Assembly: GCA_902779165.1 (NCBI GenBank)
Contig: CACZAN010000038.1
Location: forward strand, 1 to 34,395
Length of the DNA: 34,395 nucleotides
Direction: 5' to 3'
From: an uncultured Bacteroidales bacterium
GTDB taxonomy: Bacteria > Bacteroidota > Bacteroidia > Bacteroidales > Bacteroidaceae
Part shown: one piece after another, positions 21,501 through 26,570 of the stretch
How the letters are laid out: every line of letters begins with the position of its first letter
Numbering within the stretch: position 1 is the first letter of the stretch
The notes under the pieces: model-generated
Told to the model about the DNA's origin: nothing
What the model saw: only the letters and a program-made list of their open reading frames with translations
Databases searched by the model: none
Made by a program: the position numbers and the translations under genes

Positions 21501-23234
21501 TCGTTGAAGACCTCTGCCGTGACCAATGCCGACAACATGTTCAACAACTGTACCAGCCTGCGCGAGCTTGATGTCAGTTCCGACTTCAACTTCCCGTCGC
21601 TGAGCTCCAAGGCCACCGGAGCCTTTACCAGTGTTTCCAAGTTGGAGATCACCGCAAGCAGCTCCGTCATCAGCACGGTGAAGAATCCCATCGTCAATAA
21701 GTTAGGATTCATCGAGCGCGTTGATGGCACCAATGGTGAGTTCGTGGCCACCGACAAGAAGGGTCCCCAGGCCATCTGGTGCTCCAGCAGCAAGCGGCTC
21801 ATCTTCGCCTATGGCAAGGAGTACAAGGCTGGCAGCAAGTTCAACGGCTACACCATCACCAACGTCTGGAAAGTCAGCGGCAGCAGCACCCCGTGGCTCG
21901 ACACCGTCAAGGGAACCGTGACCACCGTGGTGATCGATGCGAGCATGGCCAACTACTCCCTCATGTACTTCAGCGGATGGTTCAAGGATTGCACCAAGCT
22001 CACCTCGGTGAGTGGCCTGGAGTACCTGAAGTCCTCCTCCTCGGGTGCTTCCTTCAGCAACATGTTCTATGGCTGCGTGAGCCTCAACCGCCTCGACGTC
22101 AGCAATCTTGATGTCAGCAACGCCACCAGCTTCTACTGTATGTTCTATGGCTGTACGGAATTGGAAAACATCAATGTCAGCAAGTGGAACACCTCCAAGG
22201 TCACCAACATGAGCTATATGTTCGCTAAATGCAGAGACATCACCAGCCTTGACCTTAGCAACTTTGATGTCAGTAAGGTCACCACTTTCAGAGGCATGTT
22301 CTCCTCCAGCGCCTACCTGTGGAATATCACTGGCCTGGATAAATGGAACACCATCAGTGCCAAAGACATGTCCTACATGTTCTACGGCTGCGAGCGGCTC
22401 AGCACCTTCAATCCCACGAATTTCAACACGGTCAATGTCACGGATATGAGCTATATGTTCTCTGGCTGCGAGAAATGGACTGTCACAAGCCGTGGCTCCT
22501 ATCCCGCCCCAAAGAATTACAACGTAAGCAATGTCACCAACATGAGCTACATGTTCTATGGCTGCGATGGCATCACCAACTTGGAACTCCCCAACTGGAA
22601 AACCGGCAAGGTCACCAATATGTCCTACATGTTTGCGTGGTGTTCCGGCCTCAAGACAGTCAACTTCAGCGGATGGGATACAAGGGCGGTGACCACCATG
22701 CAATCCATGTTCTATCGTTGCAATTCTTTGACTTCCATCAGCCTGACATCTTTCAACACCCCAGCACTGACAACCATGAAGCAGATGTTCTATATGTGTG
22801 AAAAGTTGGGTTTGGTTGACCTGCATACCTTTGACCTGAGCAATGTCTCGGATATGAGTTATATGTTCGCCGGCTGCAAGAATTGGCCAGTTATTGATTT
22901 ACGTGTGTCCAAGAAGATAAAAGCCGGCGTCAATATGTACTACATCTTCAACGACACCTGGGACGTAACTGCAAAATATGGTGGCGTCAGTCTGAATGTC
23001 AACACGAACTTCGTGATAACAACGAGCCAGAACTGTGGTTGGCCGACGCGCGACGATTACTTCAACTATTGTTGGTTCAATCTCTACACGAATGATCGCA
23101 GCGTCAACACGACGACCAAGAACACCGCCATCACCACGCTGAGGAATCTGGGTTGGAAAGGCGCTGCTAAGGGTGAGAAGCCCTACTTCTACTACAAATT
23201 CGTCAATGGCGGATCAAAGGATATTGAATTCTAA
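9504..23234 (+). CDS. Giant (4576 aa) exported protein with five tandem BspA-type (DUF285) modules
   Basis: The signal peptide spans about residues 1-45, with hydrophobic core LSLSLSLFLSFL and end FAQE. The first part (about 46-190) resembles the TANFOR-type N-terminal domain of large Tannerella/Bacteroidetes proteins (tentative). FN3-like stretches flank an acidic linker at about 345-370. Residues about 520-2790 are beta-rich and unrecognised, with a distinctive GWYAMGQLYAYLHAALG segment near 1720. From about residue 2795 to 4470 there are five modules. Each has a lead-in domain (QAVWC/QVIWT/QAIWC...) followed by 25-residue repeats of the type VTNMSYMFYGCSSLTSLDL. About 37 MF-x-x-C repeats are seen by eye. 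BspA repeats are known as adhesive surface repeats. The C-terminus shows no sorting domain. The ATG is preceded by AAGG at a good distance and no other Met is near. A (CT)9 tract lies in the signal-peptide codons. Confidence 0.9.
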   Translation: MIALISHNSHKNHESHKTHAFFRALSLSLSLFLSFLNISSPLFAQEVTVTVTPTQPILPPQVMLYITEPSNYFNISLTNTGKDDANIYLVMQVEQVMPSSGLSLSTPARRQPKLPIVVPAGSTHILSPSEIRSLFNHIPLNEIQAPQDLFDNYANGSFGLLPEGQYELHMTAYRWNLALTEPVVASSPSGGCAVFSVCYNAQAPEFLTPMAATQGLLAVAEMNPLAPQFTWKAPVVACNPSALQYTYSLRIVEVLPGQAPDNSMDSNPVVYQVSNLSTPMCMIPQSVIRQMTEGKTYAAQVTATSATVNRAMLNYVSIANNGKSTYKLFRLNSQVNPVVPELDNEDEDVEDEDDSAPDPEDEMELMGLLGEIRGSGEISEDSLYTYRNPKLVEPVFIESAARKVFIEEDIDVEWEPVWHLGGEGTNPGDNEFEYELRLYKGSQEADREATLKTEPIYTLRTQELKQTIEWKDIEENVAKGDYILMEVKPIVTKGESIAFTGEDNITDFGLCERLSQKYFQCSDMVQINDKTPTTKSAQDLKGKVVAMGEYLLTIDDIKGSAAEGFSGSGRVEWTPFGSKIMVCVTFDKLKINKEDIVYEGTAVTAKEPAMLSSMEVVDKLFSDWGIDNLISDTGLPYAKQIQDKATSEVKSLAEKVNLGTYYKKLQDGKEIGKLLTTGTMDKLYMPVRFPKELLQDKFDAVDLQIVEMKFTPTYATMNILGEATMPECDVLKSKVLVFGAPRICISPNQFLPEAGHVALLGDFTLTPSADIEMTFKAPKNVLEPSDGCYISWKTVEEKTKLELLGVDIDMKIADLVKDVNGTPTDETPIMNLKASVGSWDDFLVDHISIEDFQVKDLPGWTFKASDIVYDHTKTRNSEHMGAFPKGYNKKLAGCDKSDLLWQGLHIGKVGVGFPKSLQVGVGDDKGDKRLWVDAKEMYWDQSGVTVTIGAENLFEGKEGTLGGWGISLDEAHVQIIQSDFDNAGFSGQINIPILKTASKKDGEGDKGKAKEKERFGNVDYTCQIRSLTSVEARKKGEKARYSYVFLTENVGELDFSFFIAHAKLDDVQTYFLVEAFDEEKADKIKTQVELCMGGEIGIGLVDDANDWIKKKTKNLPLELKIPDVHFTKMRLSNVKRSEWISVDEKAKEKRSAREQKEEQIRNKALTVLMESDEINIGTADEPFYFDLGEWSLASEKKHLGPFSFSLDKFSPGFSDGRVTLQLGGSLGLLEDKIDVSASLVIAAKVNTKGDLKDWSIEYDTVEFKKLSLDMDFTAIHLKGELEATDKPNKGYKGTLDIGITGFFNLDCEGGYFEHKKDEKNDDDESYSWGYFMANLESAALRFDPVVIDRISGGFFFNCRPTKGKGGSGDEPKKSKNKFNGDPTPKKGCIGIAFGLGLSSSAGKETLSADLDMLVVFDTKNNCFSTFMLDGTLEAVGGMVKANCSLMYENEKDMSGNTKNRYLCLNVTVDAGADTKALVGKVTKANAALESLKGKFTEFQEELDPKQLFERVVSPKSDMSALSGNEVDAEETKAREPSDKEKKELGITACKTEINLEFKVTWVKDGQKYSTPKWHLYLGEPAKDKRCRFTFLKYDGVIVNVDIGADAYLCLGNELPDGGALPAIPSTITEFLSGHKADQADMGADLGKAERSRKAAAKKLLDPNSCEGGIMVGASAWGHIGIDLGLFYGSLDAIAGFDAALVNYGNNAFCVNSGSHMGYNGWYAMGQLYAYLHAALGVHIHIGSLINEKVSIFDAGIGGVLEIGLPNPTWVEGSARIKISLLGGLCKINKKFDFSAGDHCVPFKGNALDGFEMFQGVSHGSDSLYQALLDPTFAISLNEAKNMTFTTQSSIGSHYRLVDPSWESELADKEEVKQEDLEKSYALNASRTYVFDINKDKNRNGMKMGVRLFDLGDGPTRWMEECKSSPIAEHGYAKSIANGTIISPEDLKDLFVGKNASIGSYRHGNNLYSEILKGYTYDERNQYESAFASNFVDLPRTETVNEASIIMQGKELSNGPIKDPLSSKGKVTGGWTNRVGGRPSAADLESFLKKQIVNGEVNVSFREDKGTTFHLSDMDLKAGHSYMMILSADAYEIDNGRKVWCEYYSEKDRKNHRIHWQQNKVWFFRIKSEEEEKIVTDSLRFLEPYVALAYPSTNGTRVVDNRGEGVVKAYYTDIMHPTIALNRDIRESLPVEKMQWVLTYTQPDGTELVQTRNAVYKTSGNCINLEPQQAFKEFNQITSLRNQSNKGTYNFDQEQYHLQLLYTYFHKKKESALVSNYNEYGRYLGKIPGYILVDDKDSTFALVDLYVSPLPHHLQEKKVGNEWYRADNWLLTTTSSQTEPVAYSKPFVGGTIDQAPTIEYEKDYYSSRGGDLLTDEDIVFKNAKFGGITNAQGRITNRFNLPYRLIDPYLYFAYLGKWVFIGDREISAYSFDNVPVKFGSESLIFNYNGTVVNSEFLKGQTNKSLLQLRKQMYGVWNTWNYNDSNHPKYPLPSVGGTIGGITAANQDGKASTVTPLNINHYTDYTYVFEDLVKDYLGAYQVASKLCTLLNTYSTQLVKKFYNKASFYESFNSSSFDKAFNESMQEWNSLHRGQYIEASDRGYTVRVPMYQLPLVFGDCFGNNAKFGNTSLNRSKRTFTFSIGENDMKSGDAASSNLSLRWPSAASNLLFFRLNDGGNQSSTYYGYNALPFKYFEGDKWSLYSSNYKNSVSIEHDQFDVHKALQAVTGFKARLYRVDSYDIKTGLYKVSSQKFGGGPWEQVVAIGTGNATASNMDKMYEASEEMDAFLETHFDKPTVQAVWCDNEKTLVFLVSNIDYSSAIGEKIANVGKVGDETYAVDGTSAVEKRKGWYNYAKNDCEKVIFDPSFKNADITTCERWFYNFKKLKTVEGLQYLPKTITSTSSMFQGCTSLTSLDFKGIDLSNVTDMGSMFYGCTSLTSVNLNKCKANKVTTMFGMFSGCTSLTSARLMDMETESLTNTARMFFGCWRMTLVDLTRFNTSQVEDMYNMFENCESLTSLNLSSFEGGNVRQMGEMFYNCKKLTSIDMRNFDTGDQKNPSMSRVFAGCKALRTLNIDALNPNITFSGTCMAMFDQVTAGLTCYYFCDLTPYIADQIPGAKKPQPDNRAKVIHARLNNGTEALFFLYSTQTFSKNSSYTITTSITPINSSTPEKITHNIKVLDVWSGDDVFNTGLSNPKWATTTIASAVRNVYIDDNFAATPRSTYKWFYGFDKITEIQGLSNLKTDKVTNMGYMFNNCSSLTSLDFTKNKFDEVTNMSYFCYGCTDLATVKGLTSPARFPKVTDMCYMFYHCEGLTSLPCYGGPEVRRMNYMYTGCTGFEYKGSTPTITSDKVTTMADMFHGCSNLRNTFKFTSTANVTDMSYMYASCSSLREINMGTLNTENVRLIQNIFSGCSSAYLIDLGEMSTKRLSNCGSMFRSVPSSCTIYIYYDATSVIRECPLSTYPKRILVYPASAVVLRSGGDYKLHFVGEKITLKRGDTYNRSPYSGYVIQDVYSGTFVQNRVRSSVNIAGATYKEMWNYYADRITEVTVDASFKKVELINAFGYFKGMNRLTNIKGIGNLSTGNAQDLGSFFSGCSNLTTLDGGYLSTASATRMDYMFKGCAKLSSLAGIQFGTSDIATDVSHMFSGCSSLTEISSSNYPRTGNAEELAYMFYGCSSLTGVPVNRMKITSKAENMESMFSGCTKLNFARYIGGFTNWDVQSVWDATNMFKNCATIAELDLSTWNTRRLAFWDGMFAGCTSLRTLKLGTNVNLYNARKKSSTTYQAFTSDHDMVVVAPKEVLSDVKSWFTTLGFVVGTTGQFYDKLPEQTMQVIWTRSNKTLTFYYGNPVGSTFNGNSVTKVWKGDAVGGATSKATRDWNYEVKSNFTKVVFDKTFANARPVSTRGWFANCTNLVTIEGLNNLRTDNVTDMYMMFYNCSSLQELDLSGLITSKVTDMGYLVYGCTSLKTLKVYSTSTFRTLNVTSMKGMFGYCTSLKALDLRSLKTSAVTNADNMFNNCTSLRELDVSSDFNFPSLSSKATGAFTSVSKLEITASSSVISTVKNPIVNKLGFIERVDGTNGEFVATDKKGPQAIWCSSSKRLIFAYGKEYKAGSKFNGYTITNVWKVSGSSTPWLDTVKGTVTTVVIDASMANYSLMYFSGWFKDCTKLTSVSGLEYLKSSSSGASFSNMFYGCVSLNRLDVSNLDVSNATSFYCMFYGCTELENINVSKWNTSKVTNMSYMFAKCRDITSLDLSNFDVSKVTTFRGMFSSSAYLWNITGLDKWNTISAKDMSYMFYGCERLSTFNPTNFNTVNVTDMSYMFSGCEKWTVTSRGSYPAPKNYNVSNVTNMSYMFYGCDGITNLELPNWKTGKVTNMSYMFAWCSGLKTVNFSGWDTRAVTTMQSMFYRCNSLTSISLTSFNTPALTTMKQMFYMCEKLGLVDLHTFDLSNVSDMSYMFAGCKNWPVIDLRVSKKIKAGVNMYYIFNDTWDVTAKYGGVSLNVNTNFVITTSQNCGWPTRDDYFNYCWFNLYTNDRSVNTTTKNTAITTLRNLGWKGAAKGEKPYFYYKFVNGGSKDIEF
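9576..9593 (+). repeat. (CT)9 simple sequence repeat in signal-peptide codons
   Basis: Nine CT units encode alternating Leu and Ser at residues 25-30 of the giant protein. Change by one unit shifts the frame. Gain of one unit leads to a TGA at 9649, and loss of one unit to a TAG at 9866. This is the usual layout for slipped-strand phase variation of a surface protein. Confidence 0.8.
17886..22905 (+). repeat. Five-fold super-repeat within the giant gene
   Basis: Five modules begin near nt 17886, 18872, 19890, 20980 and 21763. The approximate number of MF-x-x-C repeats per module is 7, 8, 7, 4 and 11. Each lead-in holds a strand-rich segment, a VW/VY turn, a 'TTVVIDASFAN'-like strand and a W-F/Y-x-x-C or equivalent cap before the repeats start. 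The last module is the most regular (DMSYMFYGC, NMSYMFAWC), the earlier ones more diverged. Confidence 0.8.
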
Positions 23235-23253
23235 ACAGAAAGAAACATAAGAT

Positions 23254-25533
23254 ATGAAACTTAGGTCTATCATACTGAACACCATCTTCCTGGCCGCTGC
23301 CTTGCCTGCAGCGGCACAGGATCCCGACAGCACTTTCACCGGGAACCCGCACACCACCGTGGCCGAGCCGTGGCAGCAACCGCTGATTACCTCGAAGATC
23401 CATCTGATGACCCGCGCCTACGGCGACAGCATCGTCCTGCGATGGGTGGCAGAGGACTTCGCCTCCTACAACTACCTGGCACGGTTGGGAGTGAACGTAC
23501 TGCGTGTGCAGAAAGCCAACGCCGACGGCACACCCTACGATGACTTCCGCATAGACACCCTCGCCTACAAGCTGGTGCCCAAGACCCTGGAAGAGTTCCG
23601 CAGCACCTATGCCGAGAACGACAGCAATGCCTTTGTGGCTATGGGGCTGCTCTATGGCGACAAGGAGAACTACCACAAGTCCAACGACGGATTCGCAGAC
23701 CAAAGCCAGAACCGGAGCAGCGACCAGGACATCACCTATGGCTTCGCCATGCTGGTGGCAGACTGGCGCAAGGATCTCGCCACGGACCTCGCCGTCCGCT
23801 TCACAGACAAGTGGGTGGAACGCGGAGCGACCTACGACTACTACATCCAGCCTACGGTGTGGGAGAATGACGGCAAGCTCATCTTCGAACCTGGCGTAGT
23901 GGAGGACGTGAAGAACGTGCCCTTCGAGCGGCCACGCTTCGAGCCGCGTATGGTGGACAGTCTATCCACGCCCTATAAGGTGATGCTTGGCTGGTGGGAC
24001 AAGGAGTTCTCCAGCTATGAGATTGAACGACGCCAGCTGTCGAACCTCGTAGGCCAGAGCGTCAGCGACACCTGGAAGCGAGTGACGCTGAAGCCCTACG
24101 TGCCCATGGTGCAGCAGCCCGAGGGTGAGGACTACTGCGTCATCCACGACTCGGTGCCCGAACTGGGCATGTGGGAGTACCGTGTCTTCGGCTACGACCC
24201 CTTTGGGGACTTCAGCCGGCCGGCAGAGCACCAGATCTTTGTCCGCGACGTGGAACCGCCCATGCCAGCCAACATCAAGTACATCGTCATCGAACGCCCG
24301 GACGATGAAGACCCGATGGCGAAGGTCATTGCCCATGTGGTCTGGGAGAAGGACACCCTGGAGCAGGATCTCGCGGGCTACCGCGTCTTCTACCGCCCCA
24401 TGCGCGACGGCGAGGGCGGCCTCTGGCAGTTGATGAATCCCAGCTTGCTGGCGCCCACCGACACGCTGCTCAGCCTCGACATGACGGGCAAGCGCACGGG
24501 CATGATGTACATCTCCGCCTACGACGACGCGGGCAACGAATCGAAGTCCTTCATGCAGCAGATCCGACTTACGGACTTCAAGGCTCCTAAGACGCCCGCC
24601 AACCTGCGCGCCGATGTGCGTAAGATCGACCTGGAGAAGGACAGCGCCATCCTGGCATCGAAGTGGGCCTACATCGACCTCACATGGCAACCTTGGCCCG
24701 AGGACGATGACATCGACTACTTCGACATCGCATTCGCCAACGACAGCACCCACGACTTCCTCGTCCGCAACGCGGGTGGTATCCGGCAGACGACGTTCAC
24801 CGACTCCGTGGCCCTGAACGCCAACCAGAAGTATATATATTATAAGGTACGCGCGATAGACTGGTCCACGAACGTCGGCGAGTGGAGCCCCTGGATTCAG
24901 GTGCTGCGTCCACACATCACCCCGCCCACGGAACCCCACTTGGGCCAATCCAGCCACGACGAGTGGGGTATGCACATGCAGTGGATTGTAGGTAACGACG
25001 TGGACATGCAGGCGCACACCCTCTACCGACGCCTCGGAGAGAAGGGTGAGCCAGAGGCCATCGGCACCTGGAATGCCGACTCCGTGAAACTGGACAGTTG
25101 CATCATCCGCGTGGACGACAACCCGCCCTACACCTCCAAGGAACGCTATTACTACTGGATGGAGAGCACCAACGCCTCGCCCTTCATCAGCAAGAGCCTG
25201 GCCGTCAGCTGGCGCCACACCGGCCCCCGCGTCTTCGACATCAACATCGACCTGAGCAGTAGGTACGTCGCTGCGGATAAGGCTGTCTGGCTCGAATGGA
25301 GCTGCGACCAGCGACTGCCCGATGGCGACTGGTACTGGGCCATCTTCCGCCGTGGTCCCGACGAGGAGAACTACAAGTACTACATGTCTGTCCCCAAGGA
25401 AGACCGCAGCTACTCCGAGCACACCCTGAACGCCGGTGAACAGGCTGACTACTACATCCGCCTGCAGTTCGAAGACGGGCGACGCAGCAACGATTCCGAA
25501 TCGGTCAGCGTCGTAGCAACCAAGAATGAATAA
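23254..25533 (+). CDS. Secreted fibronectin type III-like protein
   Basis: This is a 759-residue protein that begins 19 nt after the giant gene, so the two are almost surely co-transcribed. A signal peptide ends at about LPAAAQ (residue 22). From about residue 220 onward it shows several fibronectin III-like units with typical W...Y-V/A-x-D and PxxPxNL boundaries, for example DFKAPKTPANLRADV, followed by IDLTWQPWPEDDDIDYF and KYIYYKVRAIDWSTNVGEWS. The first 200 residues form a separate unrecognised domain beginning with HTTVAEPWQQPLITSK. There is no lipobox, no membrane segment and no clear sorting tail. FN3 arrays usually act as spacers or protein-binding scaffolds. A partner role for the giant protein is inferred from position only. 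Confidence 0.85.
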   Translation: MKLRSIILNTIFLAAALPAAAQDPDSTFTGNPHTTVAEPWQQPLITSKIHLMTRAYGDSIVLRWVAEDFASYNYLARLGVNVLRVQKANADGTPYDDFRIDTLAYKLVPKTLEEFRSTYAENDSNAFVAMGLLYGDKENYHKSNDGFADQSQNRSSDQDITYGFAMLVADWRKDLATDLAVRFTDKWVERGATYDYYIQPTVWENDGKLIFEPGVVEDVKNVPFERPRFEPRMVDSLSTPYKVMLGWWDKEFSSYEIERRQLSNLVGQSVSDTWKRVTLKPYVPMVQQPEGEDYCVIHDSVPELGMWEYRVFGYDPFGDFSRPAEHQIFVRDVEPPMPANIKYIVIERPDDEDPMAKVIAHVVWEKDTLEQDLAGYRVFYRPMRDGEGGLWQLMNPSLLAPTDTLLSLDMTGKRTGMMYISAYDDAGNESKSFMQQIRLTDFKAPKTPANLRADVRKIDLEKDSAILASKWAYIDLTWQPWPEDDDIDYFDIAFANDSTHDFLVRNAGGIRQTTFTDSVALNANQKYIYYKVRAIDWSTNVGEWSPWIQVLRPHITPPTEPHLGQSSHDEWGMHMQWIVGNDVDMQAHTLYRRLGEKGEPEAIGTWNADSVKLDSCIIRVDDNPPYTSKERYYYWMESTNASPFISKSLAVSWRHTGPRVFDINIDLSSRYVAADKAVWLEWSCDQRLPDGDWYWAIFRRGPDEENYKYYMSVPKEDRSYSEHTLNAGEQADYYIRLQFEDGRRSNDSESVSVVATKNE

Positions 25534-25610
25534 TCACCAGGAAACCTAGAAGACCTGGAGACTCTAGAACATCTAGAGACTCTAACAAATCTGGAATAAG
25601 ACACCGCCCT

Positions 25611-26522
25611 ATGAAAAAGCTTTCTAAGATACTCCACCTGCTTGGCTGCACGTTCCTGCTCGTGCAGCTATCGAGCTGCGAGCTGCTGGACTTCGACGTG
25701 GACAGCGACCTGGCGCAGATAGCCGCCCAGATGAAGCTCAACTTCGACACGGCCTACGTCTACAAAGGATACACCTTGAACGTCTTACCCGTCTTCGAAC
25801 CAGACTCGCTGAACATCACCGACCTCTACTACACCTCGGGCGACTCCACCGTCGTGGAGGTGAATATGCTGACGGGTAAAATTGTGGCTGTGGGAGCAGG
25901 ATGGACCAAGCTGTATGCGGAGTCCGTGTCGGCACGCATCAAGGACAGCTGCACCGTCTGTGTCATGGAACCCTGGGACGTCACGCAGGCAGAGTATCCC
26001 TATGAGACCGTGTTCTACGCCGACATGACCGTTAAAGGCGAGCCCCTGAACGAGAATATGGTGGTGGCCGCTTTCGTGGGTGATGAATGCCGCGGCATCG
26101 GCGAAGCACTCGAGTTCCACGGCATCAGCCTCATGCAGATGCGCGTGGGAGGAGAGGATATCTATGGTAATAAACTCATCATCACACCGTCGGAAGACAA
26201 TAACGACAATGAGGAGGAAGAGGAAGACGAAGAGGATGAGGAAGATGACGAAGGTGAAAAGGAGGATGACAAAGGCAATGGTCAAGACGAAGAGGATGAA
26301 GACATCTGGGACATCTTTGATGATGACAATGAAGGTGGCGACGAAGGTGGCGACGAAGGTGGTGAGGATGTAGAACCTACTCCGCCCCAGAAACCGCAGA
26401 CCATCGTCTTCCGTTGCTATGATAAGAAGAAACTGAAACTCTACGAATTCATCCTTCCCGCCGGTTTCGACGGGGCCACCCACGGAACCCTCTCCAAGCT
26501 CTACAAGATTGACTTTAAGTAA
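25611..26522 (+). CDS. Lipoprotein with Big-like domain and acid-split FVGDECRG domain
   Basis: This is a 303-residue lipoprotein with lipobox LSSC, lipidated at C23. Residues about 55-120 look like a Big_2-type Ig domain (YKGYTLNVLPVF ... VVEVNMLTGKIVAVGAGWTKLYA). Residues about 130-290 match the small domain found twice in the first gene of the cluster, with core AAFVGDECRG at about 152-161. Here the domain is interrupted: after LIITPSED a low-complexity Asp/Glu-rich insert of about 65 residues appears (about 195-260) before the domain resumes with TIVFRCYDKKKLKLYEF. The insert ends in three 12-bp repeats. It lies 77 nt after the FN3 gene, a gap filled with short-period repeats. Surface or periplasmic location depends on the lipoprotein export signal. 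The residues after Cys (ELLDFDVD) are acidic, which in Bacteroidetes favours surface export. Confidence 0.85.
   Translation: MKKLSKILHLLGCTFLLVQLSSCELLDFDVDSDLAQIAAQMKLNFDTAYVYKGYTLNVLPVFEPDSLNITDLYYTSGDSTVVEVNMLTGKIVAVGAGWTKLYAESVSARIKDSCTVCVMEPWDVTQAEYPYETVFYADMTVKGEPLNENMVVAAFVGDECRGIGEALEFHGISLMQMRVGGEDIYGNKLIITPSEDNNDNEEEEEDEEDEEDDEGEKEDDKGNGQDEEDEDIWDIFDDDNEGGDEGGDEGGEDVEPTPPQKPQTIVFRCYDKKKLKLYEFILPAGFDGATHGTLSKLYKIDFK
26331..26366 (+). repeat. Three 12-bp tandem repeats in the acidic insert
   Basis: GAAGGTGGCGAC occurs at 26331 and 26343 and as GAAGGTGGTGAG at 26355. It encodes EGGD, EGGD and EGGE. Copy-number change would stay in frame and alter only the length of the acidic linker. 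Confidence 0.8.
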
Positions 26523-26570
26523 AAGACCCACTCCATTAAACCCATCAACCCCATTAGCCCCATAACCCCT

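Noticed and set aside
18200-22900. Regular DNA repeats that might suggest a CRISPR array
   Set aside because: The periodicity is about 75 nt of coding repeats (MFYGC type) within one open frame, with divergent repeats and no constant repeat/spacer structure.
23962-25422. 486-residue minus-strand open frame opposite the FN3 gene
   Set aside because: Composition is low-complexity (V, G, A, H rich) and shadows a gene with signal peptide and FN3 units on the plus strand.
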